This document shows positions 36,666-44,296 of a DNA stretch of 44,296 bases, one piece after another; within the stretch, counting starts at the first letter, position 1, and each line of letters begins with the position of its first letter. Position numbers and translations under genes: made by a program. Source of the DNA: JABDLF01 sp041609715 (GTDB taxonomy: Bacteria > Pseudomonadota > Gammaproteobacteria > Steroidobacterales > JABDLF01); the NCBI GenBank assembly GCA_041609715.1, contig JBFIQI010000005.1, positions 1 through 44,296 on the forward strand, written 5' to 3'. Under the pieces are notes generated by a model. It saw only the letters and a program-made list of their open reading frames with translations. It did no database searches and was not told the DNA's origin.

Positions 36666-36748
36666 CGCTGGCGTCCCCGTGGAGCTGGTGTTGGCGGCAT
36701 TCCGGCCTGTTGCCCGATTTACCGCGTCCGTGAAGCGCTGCCGGGGGC

Positions 36749-37423
36749 TCAACCGGCAGGTCCGATCAAATCCGGTCCTTCGTTCTGGGGACGATTTACC
36801 TCGGTGCTTACCGGCCAGGCCTGCAAATTATCCCGCGGCCACGGTTTCAACAGCGCATAGGTCACATCATCGCCGCTGTTGTCACGATTGAGCCAGTCAT
36901 TGTAATCGCCCGGCTTTAAAATCACGGGCATGCGGCCGTGAATATCTGCCATGAATTCATTGGCCTCGGTGGTACAAATGGTCACCGAGTCAAGGGGTTC
37001 TGCTGTGTCATTTTCCTGCCAGCGTTCCCAGAGGCCGGCAAATGCAAAACCCTCTGCATCCCGCATGGAGATGAAATAGGGGGTTTTTCCGGCGTCTGTT
37101 TTTTTCCACTCGTAGAAGCCGCTGACGGGAACCAGGCACCGGCGACGGTGAAACGCATTGCGGAAAGACGGTTTCTCCCGCACCGTTTCAGAGCGCGCGT
37201 TGATCATCCTGTAACCGATCTTTTTGTCCTTCGCCCAGTGCGGAACCAGGCCCCAGTGCAACATGCTCAGCCTGCGTTCGCCTGTACGGTTGTTTCTGAC
37301 CGCCGGTACAAAATTACTGGGCGCAATATTGTAGCGAGCGGCAACTTCCGGGGCGTCATCGCCTAGATCGAACAGGCGCACCATCGCCTCATGAGGCAGG
37401 TAAAAAGCATAGCGGCCACACAT
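36749..37423 (-). CDS. SRAP family protein (YedK/HMCES), abasic-site DNA crosslinker
   Basis: The product is 224 residues. It begins MCGRYA, so Cys2 becomes the N-terminal residue that forms a covalent thiazolidine link with abasic sites in single-stranded DNA. Other conserved parts are NIAPSNFVPAVR, LHWGLVPHWAKD, INARSETV, GFYEWKK (catalytic Glu) and HGRMPVIL (His). The family shields abasic sites from error-prone repair. An upstream in-frame ATG adding 35 residues is rejected because Cys2 must follow the start. No clear ribosome site precedes it. It is divergent from the GNAT gene across the nested inverted repeats at 37437-37498. Confidence 0.93.
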   Translation of the reverse strand: MCGRYAFYLPHEAMVRLFDLGDDAPEVAARYNIAPSNFVPAVRNNRTGERRLSMLHWGLVPHWAKDKKIGYRMINARSETVREKPSFRNAFHRRRCLVPVSGFYEWKKTDAGKTPYFISMRDAEGFAFAGLWERWQENDTAEPLDSVTICTTEANEFMADIHGRMPVILKPGDYNDWLNRDNSGDDVTYALLKPWPRDNLQAWPVSTEVNRPQNEGPDLIGPAG

Positions 37424-37436
37424 CCCGGAAGTATAA

Positions 37437-37498
37437 GCCAGCTGTGCCAGCGGGTTCACGCGCAGATATCGGAACCCGACGCGGGAGCGGCAGCTGGC
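37437..37498. repeat. Nested inverted repeats in the SRAP/GNAT divergent region
   Basis: GCCAGCTG (37437-37444) pairs with CAGCTGGC (37491-37498), and inside them CGGGTTC (37451-37457) pairs with GAACCCG (37472-37478). Both arms are exact. The structure lies 13 bases upstream of the SRAP start and 44 bases before the GNAT start, so it could be a paired operator or a folded 5' leader of the SRAP transcript. Chance remains possible in GC-rich DNA. Confidence 0.4.
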
Positions 37499-37542
37499 CA
37501 CGCGGGTTATCATGGGCATGCTCGGCATCCGGGAGATTTTCG

Positions 37543-38103
37543 GTGAAAGCAGGTGCCCGACAAGGCGGCGACTCGCTGGAACTTGCAGTTCCAGCCGATA
37601 CTGACAGGTTGAAATTCAGGCTCGTGAACGCAGACGATCACCAGGTGATCAGCTTGATATACGGCGACGAGTCAGCGCAACGCTTCCATCCCGACCTGGC
37701 GAAGCCGGAAGGTATTCAGGCATTCATAGATCGGCAGTTGCGACGATACGAGCAGTTTGGCTACGGCATTTGGATCACAGAGGCCCTGTCAGACGGACGC
37801 CTGCTGGGCGATGCCGGGCTGACCTGGCAGGAGACTGATCTCGGCGAAGTACTGGAGATCGCTTACGGGCTCGTCGCTGCCGAACGCGGCCAGGGTTTTG
37901 CCACCGAAGCAGCGCGCGCCTGCCTGGATTTCGGCTTCAGGTTTCTGGGAGCAACACAGATAGCCTCACTGGTGGATGCCAGGAATAAGGATTCCCGCAA
38001 GGTGGCCGCGCGCTTGCACACCCGGCAGCGCGAGTTCGTGCATCCCCGCCTGGGCTCCGGTTACCTGATGTATTACACCAAATCAGCGGACTATGCAGAC
38101 TGA
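37543..38103 (+). CDS. GNAT family N-acetyltransferase
   Basis: The product is 186 residues of the RimJ/RimL-like acetyltransferase_3 type. It has the early FRLVNADDHQVI strand-helix, GIWITEALSDGRLLGDAGL, and the acetyl-CoA pyrophosphate loop ERGQGFATEA. The start is GTG at 37543 with GGGAG seven bases upstream; the frame is open for 33 more codons, but those residues have no GNAT character. The acceptor substrate is unknown. Its 3' end overlaps the Cdd1 gene by 11 bases, so the two are coupled. Confidence 0.85.
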   Translation: MKAGARQGGDSLELAVPADTDRLKFRLVNADDHQVISLIYGDESAQRFHPDLAKPEGIQAFIDRQLRRYEQFGYGIWITEALSDGRLLGDAGLTWQETDLGEVLEIAYGLVAAERGQGFATEAARACLDFGFRFLGATQIASLVDARNKDSRKVAARLHTRQREFVHPRLGSGYLMYYTKSADYAD

Positions 38104-38362
38104 GGTTCAAAAGGCGCCAGGCATAGGCCCCAGCATTGCTGCCGACCTCGAAGAACTGGGCATAACCAGCCTCGCCGCCCTGGCGGCACAGGATCCCGAG
38201 GAACTTTACCGGCGCCTGTGCCGCCTGCGCGGCGAGCGTATCGATCCCTGTGTCTTGTATGTTTTTCGCTGCGGAGTATATTTCGCGAGCAGGCAAAGGC
38301 ATGCACCAGAACTGCTGAAATGGTGGAACTGGAAAGATCGTAGGCTGGTAATCAGCAATTAA
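38093..38362 (+). CDS. Cdd1-type helix-hairpin-helix protein
   Basis: The product is 89 residues. A helix-hairpin-helix motif (PGIGPSIAADLEELGI, about 9-24) is followed by the family segment DPEELYRRLCRLRGERIDPC and a conserved VLYVFRCGVYFAS. It matches the small 'pathogenicity locus' Cdd1 family, thought from its HhH fold to bind DNA, but with no proven role. It overlaps the GNAT gene by 11 bases and precedes the VOC gene by 13. Confidence 0.85.
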   Translation: MQTEVQKAPGIGPSIAADLEELGITSLAALAAQDPEELYRRLCRLRGERIDPCVLYVFRCGVYFASRQRHAPELLKWWNWKDRRLVISN

Positions 38363-38375
38363 TCAGGACATTAAG

Positions 38376-38771
38376 ATGGCAAAAATACTCGGTATCGGTG
38401 GGGTGTTTTTCAAGAGTCGCGACACTGGTGCGCTCGGCGACTGGTATCGCAAGTGGCTGCACATGCCGATAGACCCGCAGTTTGGTGGCGCCTCGCTGAA
38501 ACCAGGCGATATGCCGGCCGGCGGTTTCACCGTTTGGGGTCCGTTTAAAGATGACACCAGCTACTTCAATCCCTCCGATCGGCCATTCATGATCAACTTC
38601 GTGGTGGACGATCTCGATGCCGCCTTGCGTCAGGTTTCCGAGGGCGGTGCAACTGTCATAGATGAGATTCTGGAAGAAGATTACGGCCGCTTTGCTTGGT
38701 TCATCGACCCGGAAGGCACCAAGATCGAACTTTGGGAACCACCGACTGAAGCGCCTGAAACAACCGAATAG
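38376..38771 (+). CDS. VOC (glyoxalase/bleomycin resistance) family protein
   Basis: The product is 131 residues forming one vicinal-oxygen-chelate domain with paired beta-alpha-beta modules: IGGVFFKSRDTGALGDWYR at the start, FMINFVVDDLDAALRQV in the middle and the ending FIDPEGTKIELWEP, whose glutamate is the usual metal ligand. Members include dioxygenases, glyoxalases and resistance proteins; the substrate cannot be told. It ends 22 bases before the cupin gene. Confidence 0.88.
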   Translation: MAKILGIGGVFFKSRDTGALGDWYRKWLHMPIDPQFGGASLKPGDMPAGGFTVWGPFKDDTSYFNPSDRPFMINFVVDDLDAALRQVSEGGATVIDEILEEDYGRFAWFIDPEGTKIELWEPPTEAPETTE

Positions 38772-38793
38772 CTGCGGAGGAAAAGACCAATCG

Positions 38794-39156
38794 ATGGCTA
38801 TTATCAACCGTAACAGCTCTGAACATTACAAATGGGGAAACAACTGCGATGCCTGGCATCTGCTGCGGACACGCCGCTTGAGCGTCATAGAGGAGCGCGT
38901 GCCGCCAGGCGATTCCGAAGCGCCCCACTACCATCGTTATGCTACCCAGCTTTTTTATCTGCTCGAAGGGCAAGTACGGTTCAGCCACGCTACCGAAGTT
39001 CACGAAATGTGGCCCGGCGACGCCGTCCATGTCATGCCAGGGGTCGTGCACTCGCTGGAGAATACCGGAGACAGTGATGCGGTTCTGCTGGTGGTCTCCA
39101 GTCCCGAAAGCCACAGTGACCGCTACGAGGCCCCTGCCCCACGAAACAAGGCATAA
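38794..39156 (+). CDS. Cupin domain protein
   Basis: The product is 120 residues with one cupin barrel. Motif 1 reads PHYHRYATQLFYLLEG: the HxH pair is present, but the position usually held by a metal-binding glutamate is Gln. Motif 2 is HVMPGVVHSLEN with its histidine. It could be a metal-dependent enzyme or a small binding protein. Start at 38794; GGAGG lies 13 bases upstream, rather far, so initiation may be helped by coupling to the VOC gene. Confidence 0.85.
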   Translation: MAIINRNSSEHYKWGNNCDAWHLLRTRRLSVIEERVPPGDSEAPHYHRYATQLFYLLEGQVRFSHATEVHEMWPGDAVHVMPGVVHSLENTGDSDAVLLVVSSPESHSDRYEAPAPRNKA

Positions 39157-39185
39157 GCAACGCAGGGCGCGGCTTCTGCAAAAGC

Positions 39186-39968
39186 CTAATCGCGTATCCC
39201 GATACCGCGATTCAAAAGATACAGGCTGAAGCTATACAGTCCCGCAATGAACAGGCCAATAATCAGGTAAGCGCGGCCGATGGAAATATCGGATACGCCA
39301 AGGAACCCGTATCGAAACGCGTTGACCATGTAGAGAATCGGATTGGCAAGAGAAACTTTCTGCCAAAAATCCGGCAATAGCGAAATCGAGTAAAAAACGC
39401 CGCCCAGGTATGTAAGCGGCGTCAGTATGAAAGTCGGCACGATAGAGATATCGTCGAACTTGCGCGCGTAAACCGCGTTAATAAAGCCGCCCAGCGAAAA
39501 AACGACTGCCGTCAGGAATACGACAGATATCGTAACCATGGGATTGACCACGGTGAGTTCGTCGGTAAAAAACAAGGCAATAATCGTTACCACTACTCCA
39601 ACCAGCAATCCGCGGGCCACCCCACCGGCAACATGACCCAGCAGGATGACTGCGTTGGGCATTGGCGACACCAGCATTTCTTCCACGTGCTTGCCGAACT
39701 TGGCGCCGAAAAAAGACGAAACCACATTGCCGTATGAATTGGTGATCACCGACATCATGATCAGACCGGGAGCAATAAACTGCATATAGTTGAAGCCATC
39801 CATGACTCCTATGCGGCTGCCGATCAGGTTACCGAAAATAATGAAATACAGGGTCATGGTAATGGCGGGAGGCACCAGGGTTTGCACCCAGATGCGCAGT
39901 ACGCGGGTGATTTCCTTTACCACAATTGTGTAAAACCCAACGAGGTTTTCTCTGGTTCTTCCGGGCAT
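39186..39968 (-). CDS. yadH: ABC-2 type permease, YadH type
   Basis: The product is 260 residues with six membrane helices and typical ABC-2 features: TLVPPAITMTLYFIIFG near the start, FIAPGLIMMSVITNSYGNVV, EEMLVSPMPNAVILLGHV and TPLTYLGGVFYSISLLP. The sequence resembles E. coli YadH closely by eye. The ATPase gene lies two bases upstream. YadGH is an ABC exporter whose substrate is not known. It is convergent with the cupin gene. Confidence 0.9.
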   Translation of the reverse strand: MPGRTRENLVGFYTIVVKEITRVLRIWVQTLVPPAITMTLYFIIFGNLIGSRIGVMDGFNYMQFIAPGLIMMSVITNSYGNVVSSFFGAKFGKHVEEMLVSPMPNAVILLGHVAGGVARGLLVGVVVTIIALFFTDELTVVNPMVTISVVFLTAVVFSLGGFINAVYARKFDDISIVPTFILTPLTYLGGVFYSISLLPDFWQKVSLANPILYMVNAFRYGFLGVSDISIGRAYLIIGLFIAGLYSFSLYLLNRGIGIRD

Positions 39969-39970
39969 CT

Positions 39971-40906
39971 TTAATCCTGCTGCGCGATCGTGCGTTTCTT
40001 GGTTTCAACCAGCCGCATAAAAAGTTCTTCCAGCCTGTTGGTCTTGGTGCGCATGGACAGGACATGGAGGTCCTGCTCAGTCAGCATGGCGAACACTTCA
40101 TTGAGACTCTGCTCTTTCGAAACGTCGACCTCGATGTTGCCTTCGTCGACCAGGCGCACCTCGAAACCGTTCAGTCGCGGCGGCGCCTCGATCGTTTCCC
40201 GCAGGCTGAGCACGAAGGTTTCGATATTCAGTTTGCGCAGCACGTCGCGCATCCGGCCATGCTCGATAATCCTGCCCTCATCGATGATGCCAATATGCCG
40301 GCAAAGGTTTTCCGCCTCTTCCAGGTAATGAGTGGTCAGAATGATGGTCGTACCTTCGCTGTTGATCTTCTGCATGAACTCCCACATGGAGCGCCGGATT
40401 TCGATATCCACGCCGGCGGTGGGCTCGTCCAGAATCAGCAAGCGCGGCTCATGCACCAGCGCCCGGGCAATCATGAGGCGGCGTTTCATGCCGCCCGAAA
40501 GGTTGCGTGAAATGTCGTCACGCTTGCCCCACAGATCCAGCTCGCGCAGGTACTTCTCGGCGCGCGCTCTGGCCTGAGTACGCGGGATACCGTAGTAACC
40601 GGCCTGGTTCAAAACGACGTTGCTGACTTTTTCGAACTGGTTGAAGTTGACTTCCTGGGGCACCAGGCCAATACAGGACTTGGCGAGCTCGATTTCCCGG
40701 TCGATGTCGTGACCGAAGACCTCCACTGCTCCGGAGGTCTTATTCACCAGCGAGGTGATGATCCCGATGGCGGTGGTCTTGCCCGCCCCGTTGGGGCCCA
40801 GCAGGGCAAAGAAATCGCCTTCTTCCACCTCCAGGTCCAGACCCCGCAGGGCCACCACCTTGTTGGCGTAGATCTTGTTCAGATTCCTGATGCTGAGTGC
40901 TTTCAC
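39971..40906 (-). CDS. yadG: ABC transporter ATP-binding protein, YadG type
   Basis: The product is 311 residues. Walker A is GPNGAGKTT (37-45), the signature is LSGGMKRR (136-143) and Walker B is LLILDEPTAGVD (156-167). Long stretches, such as GIITSLVNKTSGAVEVFG and the final VLSMRTKTNRLEELFMRLV, are as in E. coli YadG (308 residues). The start is probably GTG at 40906 (VKALSIRNL); an in-frame ATG 21 codons upstream adds a Pro/Ala-rich piece absent from YadG. Confidence 0.9.
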   Translation of the reverse strand: MKALSIRNLNKIYANKVVALRGLDLEVEEGDFFALLGPNGAGKTTAIGIITSLVNKTSGAVEVFGHDIDREIELAKSCIGLVPQEVNFNQFEKVSNVVLNQAGYYGIPRTQARARAEKYLRELDLWGKRDDISRNLSGGMKRRLMIARALVHEPRLLILDEPTAGVDIEIRRSMWEFMQKINSEGTTIILTTHYLEEAENLCRHIGIIDEGRIIEHGRMRDVLRKLNIETFVLSLRETIEAPPRLNGFEVRLVDEGNIEVDVSKEQSLNEVFAMLTEQDLHVLSMRTKTNRLEELFMRLVETKKRTIAQQD

Positions 40907-41077
40907 GATGGCCGCTTCGCTGCTCAAAATAAAGGCCGGGCGGTGCCCGGCGGCCGGAAATAATAGCACGCGTCGGTCCCGGCTGGCGCGCTGCCACGCC
41001 TGGCAAAAGCGCGCGCCCTGCCGCGTTTGAAGCGACCCTGAAATGACACAAGTCGTTGTGAAATAGTGTCAATTTCT

Positions 41078-41105
41078 TTGACTTCAACCGTCTGTGCGAG
41101 ATAAT
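41078..41105 (+). promoter_or_regulatory. Sigma-70-like promoter of mscL
   Basis: TTGACT (41078-41083) and GATAAT (41100-41105) are 16 bases apart and each match consensus at five of six positions. The leader would be about 90 bases. Just upstream, TGACAC (41044-41049) and GTGTCA (41066-41071) form an inverted repeat that could bind a regulator. The rest of the 40907-41201 gap holds no gene. Confidence 0.6.
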
Positions 41106-41201
41106 TGGACGGATTGGTCGGGGGCGGCTGAAAGCCGCGCAGAACGGCAGATTGGCTCGCCGGACCGCCCTGCTTATCGAAACATAATGGGAGTTTTCAG
41201 C

Positions 41202-41615
41202 ATGCTTAAAGAATTCAAAGAATTTGCAATGCGCGGCAATGTCGTCGACATGGCCGTGGGTATCGTCATCGGCGGCGCTTTCGGGAAAATCGTCAGCTCA
41301 TTCGTAAAAGACGTCCTCATGCCGCCCATCGGCCTGGCGCTCGGTGGCGTGGATTTTTCCAGCCTCGCCGTCACTCTTAAAGAGGCTGCCGAAGGCGTGG
41401 AAGCCGTCACCATCAACTACGGCGTGTTCATCAACACCGTCATCGACTTCATCATTATTGCCTTTGCCATCTTCATGGTAGTCAGGGGCATGAATAGCAT
41501 GAAGAAAGAAGAGGAAGCACCAGCGGCGGAGCCCACCGAGAAAGATTGCCCGCGCTGCTACTCGTCAATTCCAATCAAGGCAACACGCTGCCCGAATTGC
41601 ACCTCTGACGTCTGA
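41202..41615 (+). CDS. mscL: Large-conductance mechanosensitive channel MscL with zinc-ribbon tail
   Basis: The product is 137 residues. The MscL N-terminus (MLKEFKEFAMRGNVVDMAVG) leads into helix 1 with the Gly/Ala-packed pore (GIVIGGAFGKIVSS), then the periplasmic loop, helix 2 (about 72-92) and a cytoplasmic end. It opens under hypo-osmotic membrane tension to release solutes. The C-terminus carries two CxxC pairs, CPRC and CPNC, 12 residues apart, forming a zinc-ribbon-like knuckle instead of the simple E. coli helix. GGGAG eight bases before the ATG at 41202 decides the start over an ATG at 41187. Confidence 0.95.
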   Translation: MLKEFKEFAMRGNVVDMAVGIVIGGAFGKIVSSFVKDVLMPPIGLALGGVDFSSLAVTLKEAAEGVEAVTINYGVFINTVIDFIIIAFAIFMVVRGMNSMKKEEEAPAAEPTEKDCPRCYSSIPIKATRCPNCTSDV

Positions 41616-41640
41616 CGTCCGGCTGAGGGCAATATCTGAG

Positions 41641-41679
41641 CAGGCCGCGTACCCCCGGGTGCGCGGCCTGTGCTTTTTT
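41641..41679 (+). terminator. Rho-independent terminator after mscL
   Basis: A nine-base-pair GC-rich stem, CAGGCCGCG (41641-41649) with CGCGGCCTG (41662-41670), is followed after TGC by six T residues. It lies 25 bases after the mscL stop codon and just before nudC. Confidence 0.9.
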
Positions 41680-41696
41680 CGGGTTAGCATATCCCC

Positions 41697-42638
41697 ATGC
41701 ACCCCGGCAAGAACCCGCCCAATCCGTTTGCCAATGCGCCCCTGGAGCGACAGGGCGAGCTGCGCAAGAACCCCGAGCACCTGGCTGAGCTGAGCAGCGC
41801 CGCAGCGACCCGTTACCTGCTGATTGCCCGGGAACGCAACGTGGTCGAGCGGCGCAGCAATGTGCCGGTCATGCTGTCCGCGACCAGCTTACGGGCTCTG
41901 GCGGGCGACACCGTGCACAGCATATTCCTGGGCGAACACAATGCCGCACCCCTGTTCGTCGCCGATCTCGATGACCTGGGTGACGAAGCGCTGGCCGCCG
42001 GGCTGGGGGCCAGGACCGAGAGCCTCCGGACTTTGGGCCTGTCGCTGCCGCCGGCCAGTGCGTCCCTGGCGGCCTATGCCAGGGCCATGGTGTTATGGGA
42101 TCGCAGGCATCGCTACTGTGGCCGATGCGGTGGTTTTACGAGCAGCCAGGAAGGTGGACATGTCCGCCGGTGCCGTGACGTCGCGTGCGGCAACAGCATG
42201 TTTCCAAGGGTCGATCCGGCGATTATCGTCCTGGTCACCGACGGCGAGCGCGCCTTGCTGGGGCGCCAGGCCAGCTGGGATGCCAATCGGTATTCCACCC
42301 TTGCCGGGTTTGTGGAACCAGGAGAGAGCCTGGAGGAGGCGGTGGCGCGTGAAGTGCATGAGGAATCCGGCGTGCGGGTCCATGATGTGGAATATCACTC
42401 TTCGCAACCCTGGCCGTTCCCGTCATCCCTGATGCTGGGCTTCATTGCCCGCGCAAGCTCCACCGAGATCGTTCTCCGTGATGGGGAACTTGAAAGCGCG
42501 CAGTGGATTTCACGGGCAGACATCGTCGACAAGGTGATCAGGCTGCCGTTCAGGGTGTCTATCAGCTATCGGCTGATTGAGCACTGGTACGACGCCGGTA
42601 ACCCAGGGCAGATGCAACGGGACCTCGGGCAGACATGA
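41697..42638 (+). CDS. nudC: NAD+ diphosphatase NudC
   Basis: The product is 313 residues. It hydrolyses NAD(H) to NMN(H) and AMP and, in E. coli, removes NAD caps from RNA. The zinc ribbon is YCGRCGG with CRDVACGN (four Cys). The Nudix box begins at GFVEPGESLEEAV and continues through REVHEESGV, and the SQPWPFPSS signature follows, which is specific to NudC. The N-terminal domain (1-115) is the usual NudC-like region. No Shine-Dalgarno is seen; TAGCAT lies six bases before the ATG, a leaderless-type spacing, but the mscL terminator occupies the place of a -35 box. Confidence 0.95.
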   Translation: MHPGKNPPNPFANAPLERQGELRKNPEHLAELSSAAATRYLLIARERNVVERRSNVPVMLSATSLRALAGDTVHSIFLGEHNAAPLFVADLDDLGDEALAAGLGARTESLRTLGLSLPPASASLAAYARAMVLWDRRHRYCGRCGGFTSSQEGGHVRRCRDVACGNSMFPRVDPAIIVLVTDGERALLGRQASWDANRYSTLAGFVEPGESLEEAVAREVHEESGVRVHDVEYHSSQPWPFPSSLMLGFIARASSTEIVLRDGELESAQWISRADIVDKVIRLPFRVSISYRLIEHWYDAGNPGQMQRDLGQT

Positions 42639-42678
42639 TTCTCAGGCATGCCAGGTCGCTAACCGCAGTCTGCAGTTC

Positions 42679-44296
42679 ATGAGCCGCCCGGTACTTCCGC
42701 CCGGCTCCTGGCCGTCACCCATCTCCGCAGCCATGATCGCACGCGGTGGGCTGCGGCTCGGTCAGCCGCAGATTCATGGCCAAGCTATCTACTGGCTGGA
42801 GGGTCGAGCGGCCGAGCAGGGGCGCACGGTGCTGGTACGTGCCCGACCGGGTCAGGACCCCCAGGATGTTTCGCCCGCGCCGCTGAATCTGCGCAGCGGC
42901 GCCCAGGAATATGGTGGTGGGGTGTTTTGCATAGACGACGATGTCGTTTACTGCGTGGATTTTCCGGATCACGGCGTTTATGCGCTACAGGAACATGCGC
43001 GACCGCGCCGCGTCGCTGCACCTGGCGAAAGGCGCCTGGCTGACCTGTGCCTGGACCAGCCGCGCCGGCGTCTGGTTGCCGTCAGCGAAGACCATGGCGT
43101 TGCCGGAGAACCGGCCACCACGCTGATTGGCATGGGACTTGCGGACGGCGCCATCACGACCCTGGCCCAGGGCGCCGACTTCTACAGCTCTCCTTGCCTG
43201 GACCGCCATGGCCGGCGGCTGGCATGGCTGCAGTGGAATCATCCGGACATGCCGTGGGATGCCACCACGCTGCACGTAGCCGACAACCTTGGCAGGCCTG
43301 GATTGCTGGCTTCGAGGGCTGTGGCCGGAGGGGCGGCCGAGTCAATATTCCAGCCACGCTGGGGAGCGGATGGCGCGCTTTATTTCATGTCGGATCGCAG
43401 CGGCTGGTGGAATCTGCATCGTTGGGACGGGCAACAGGTCGAGCCACTGATGAGGGAGACGGCCGACTGCGGATTCGCGCAGTGGGTTTTCGGTATGTCT
43501 TCCTGGGGCTTTGTCGGCGAACACGAGGTTCTGTGCTGCGGTGCTCACGACGGTATCTGGTCGCTGGCCCTGGTGGATGTCATGGCTCGCACCACCCGCT
43601 GGCTCGACTTGCCTTTCAACACGGTGGAGCATGTCGCCACCGGACCCGGGCGCGCGGCCATTATCGCTGCCAGCGCCGACTTGAGCCTGTCGGTGATCGC
43701 CCTCGATCTCGGCTCATTGAACTGGCAGGTGCTGCGCAATTCCAATCGGCTGGATATTGGTGCGGAATGGATTTCAAACGCCCGGCCGTTCCGCTTTGCT
43801 ACCAGCGATGAAGAAACAGCGCATGCTTTCTACTATCCGCCACGCCATACGGAACTGGTCCCCGAACAGAATCCGCCGCCGCTGCTGGTGAAGTGTCATG
43901 GCGGCCCCACTGCCCATGCTGACGCTGGTCTCGACTGGCGCATCCAGTTCTGGACATCCCGGGGCTTCGCGGTCGTGGACGTCAATTACCGCGGTAGCTC
44001 CGGCTTCGGACGCCGTTACCGTGAAAAGCTGCACGGCCGTTGGGGCATCGTCGATGTGGCTGACGCGCTGAATGCTGCCCGGCATCTGGTGGACAAGGGG
44101 CTCGCGGATCCCGAGCGACTGGCCATCAGCGGCGGCAGCGCCGGCGGCTACACGGTGCTGTGTGCCCTGACTTTTCACGAGCTTTTCAAGGCTGGTGCCA
44201 GTCTCTACGGCGTCAGCGAGCTTGAGTCGTTGCTGCAAGACACGCACAAGTTCGAGGCCCGCTACCTGGACCGGCTGGTGGGTCCCTGGCCCACCA
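42679..44296 (+). CDS. S9 family peptidase, C-terminus beyond the right edge
   Basis: The frame is open from ATG 42679 to the window edge, 539 codons, so it lacks only the end (relatives are about 600-680 residues). The N-terminal two-thirds forms a beta-propeller, with RRLAWLQWNHPDMPWDATT and ALYFMSDRSGWWNLH typical of cytosolic dipeptidyl aminopeptidase/acylaminoacyl-peptidase proteins. The hydrolase domain contains HGGPTAHAD (oxyanion region), DVNYRGSSGFGR and the nucleophile GGSAGG (Ser487). The catalytic Asp and His lie beyond the edge. No signal peptide is seen, unlike the other S9 enzyme in the window. Start 40 bases after nudC; no strong ribosome site. Confidence 0.9.
   Translation, partial: MSRPVLPPGSWPSPISAAMIARGGLRLGQPQIHGQAIYWLEGRAAEQGRTVLVRARPGQDPQDVSPAPLNLRSGAQEYGGGVFCIDDDVVYCVDFPDHGVYALQEHARPRRVAAPGERRLADLCLDQPRRRLVAVSEDHGVAGEPATTLIGMGLADGAITTLAQGADFYSSPCLDRHGRRLAWLQWNHPDMPWDATTLHVADNLGRPGLLASRAVAGGAAESIFQPRWGADGALYFMSDRSGWWNLHRWDGQQVEPLMRETADCGFAQWVFGMSSWGFVGEHEVLCCGAHDGIWSLALVDVMARTTRWLDLPFNTVEHVATGPGRAAIIAASADLSLSVIALDLGSLNWQVLRNSNRLDIGAEWISNARPFRFATSDEETAHAFYYPPRHTELVPEQNPPPLLVKCHGGPTAHADAGLDWRIQFWTSRGFAVVDVNYRGSSGFGRRYREKLHGRWGIVDVADALNAARHLVDKGLADPERLAISGGSAGGYTVLCALTFHELFKAGASLYGVSELESLLQDTHKFEARYLDRLVGPWPT

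Noticed and set aside
39189..39211. Near-palindrome ATCGCG...CGCGAT at the end of yadH
   Set aside because: It lies in the last codons and stop of yadH and has a bulged stem; the following T-run on the minus strand is only four bases and displaced, so I do not call a terminator.
43047..43811. 254-codon frame on the plus strand near the right edge
   Set aside because: It is an alternate frame of the S9 peptidase, whose own frame is open to the window end and carries GGSAGG and propeller motifs.

Overview
The window is a GC-rich, gene-dense stretch of chromosome, most likely from a gammaproteobacterium. The evidence is the close YadG/YadH-type ABC pair, a long FadE-type acyl-CoA dehydrogenase, a NudC with the SQPWPFP signature, an ExeA/GspA plus GspB pair, a TIGR04211-type SH3 protein and a YtrA-type GntR/ABC operon. 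I cannot place it below class; an environmental lineage near Xanthomonadales/Chromatiales is only a guess. I see no rRNA, tRNA, CRISPR array, insertion sequence or phage gene. Both ends cut through genes: a lipoprotein on the left and an S9 peptidase on the right.

Layout. 1-2 kb: partial lipoprotein, SH3/coiled-coil membrane protein, M14 carboxypeptidase. 2-5.6 kb: LemA plus an M48 membrane protease with a long C-terminal extension, convergent with a CbpA-type DnaJ. 5.7-7.7 kb: CPA2 cation/proton antiporter with RCK domains. 7.7-10.3 kb (minus strand): a four-gene operon of small membrane protein, GntR regulator, ABC ATPase and ABC permease, with a palindrome over its putative -10 box. 10.5-14.3 kb: malate dehydrogenase and FadE. 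14.3-18.5 kb: a GGDEF-EAL protein, a DUF4286-DUF3667 fusion and an XRE regulator. 18.5-21.5 kb: a secreted FG-GAP/VCBS-like protein divergent from the XRE gene across a symmetric four-half-site operator, then DUF4399 and DUF4136 proteins. 21.5-25.6 kb: DinB, GspA, GspB, DUF2177. 25.6-31.2 kb: PiT phosphate transporter with its DUF47 partner, a DAK2-DegV (FakA-FakB-like) fusion, and an FMN-binding glutamate synthase-like protein. 31.4-36.7 kb: an operon of M28 peptidase, trans-sulfuration enzyme and S9 peptidase. 36.7-39.2 kb: SRAP protein divergent from a GNAT-Cdd1-VOC-cupin string. 39.2-44.3 kb: YadH/YadG, MscL, NudC and the partial S9 peptidase.

Most of the content is housekeeping and envelope biology: fatty acid oxidation, the TCA cycle, phosphate uptake, protein quality control, peptide scavenging, osmotic protection and cyclic-di-GMP signalling. 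I did not find a clear new defence or biosynthetic system. The best leads are regulatory: the XRE/FG-GAP divergent operator at 18516-18560, and the operator at 10252-10273 that leads the GntR/ABC operon together with an uncharacterised small membrane protein. Next come the domain fusions (DUF4286-DUF3667, DAK2-DegV, M48 with a TerB-like tail). All functions are read from motifs in the sequence and remembered family features; no search was run.
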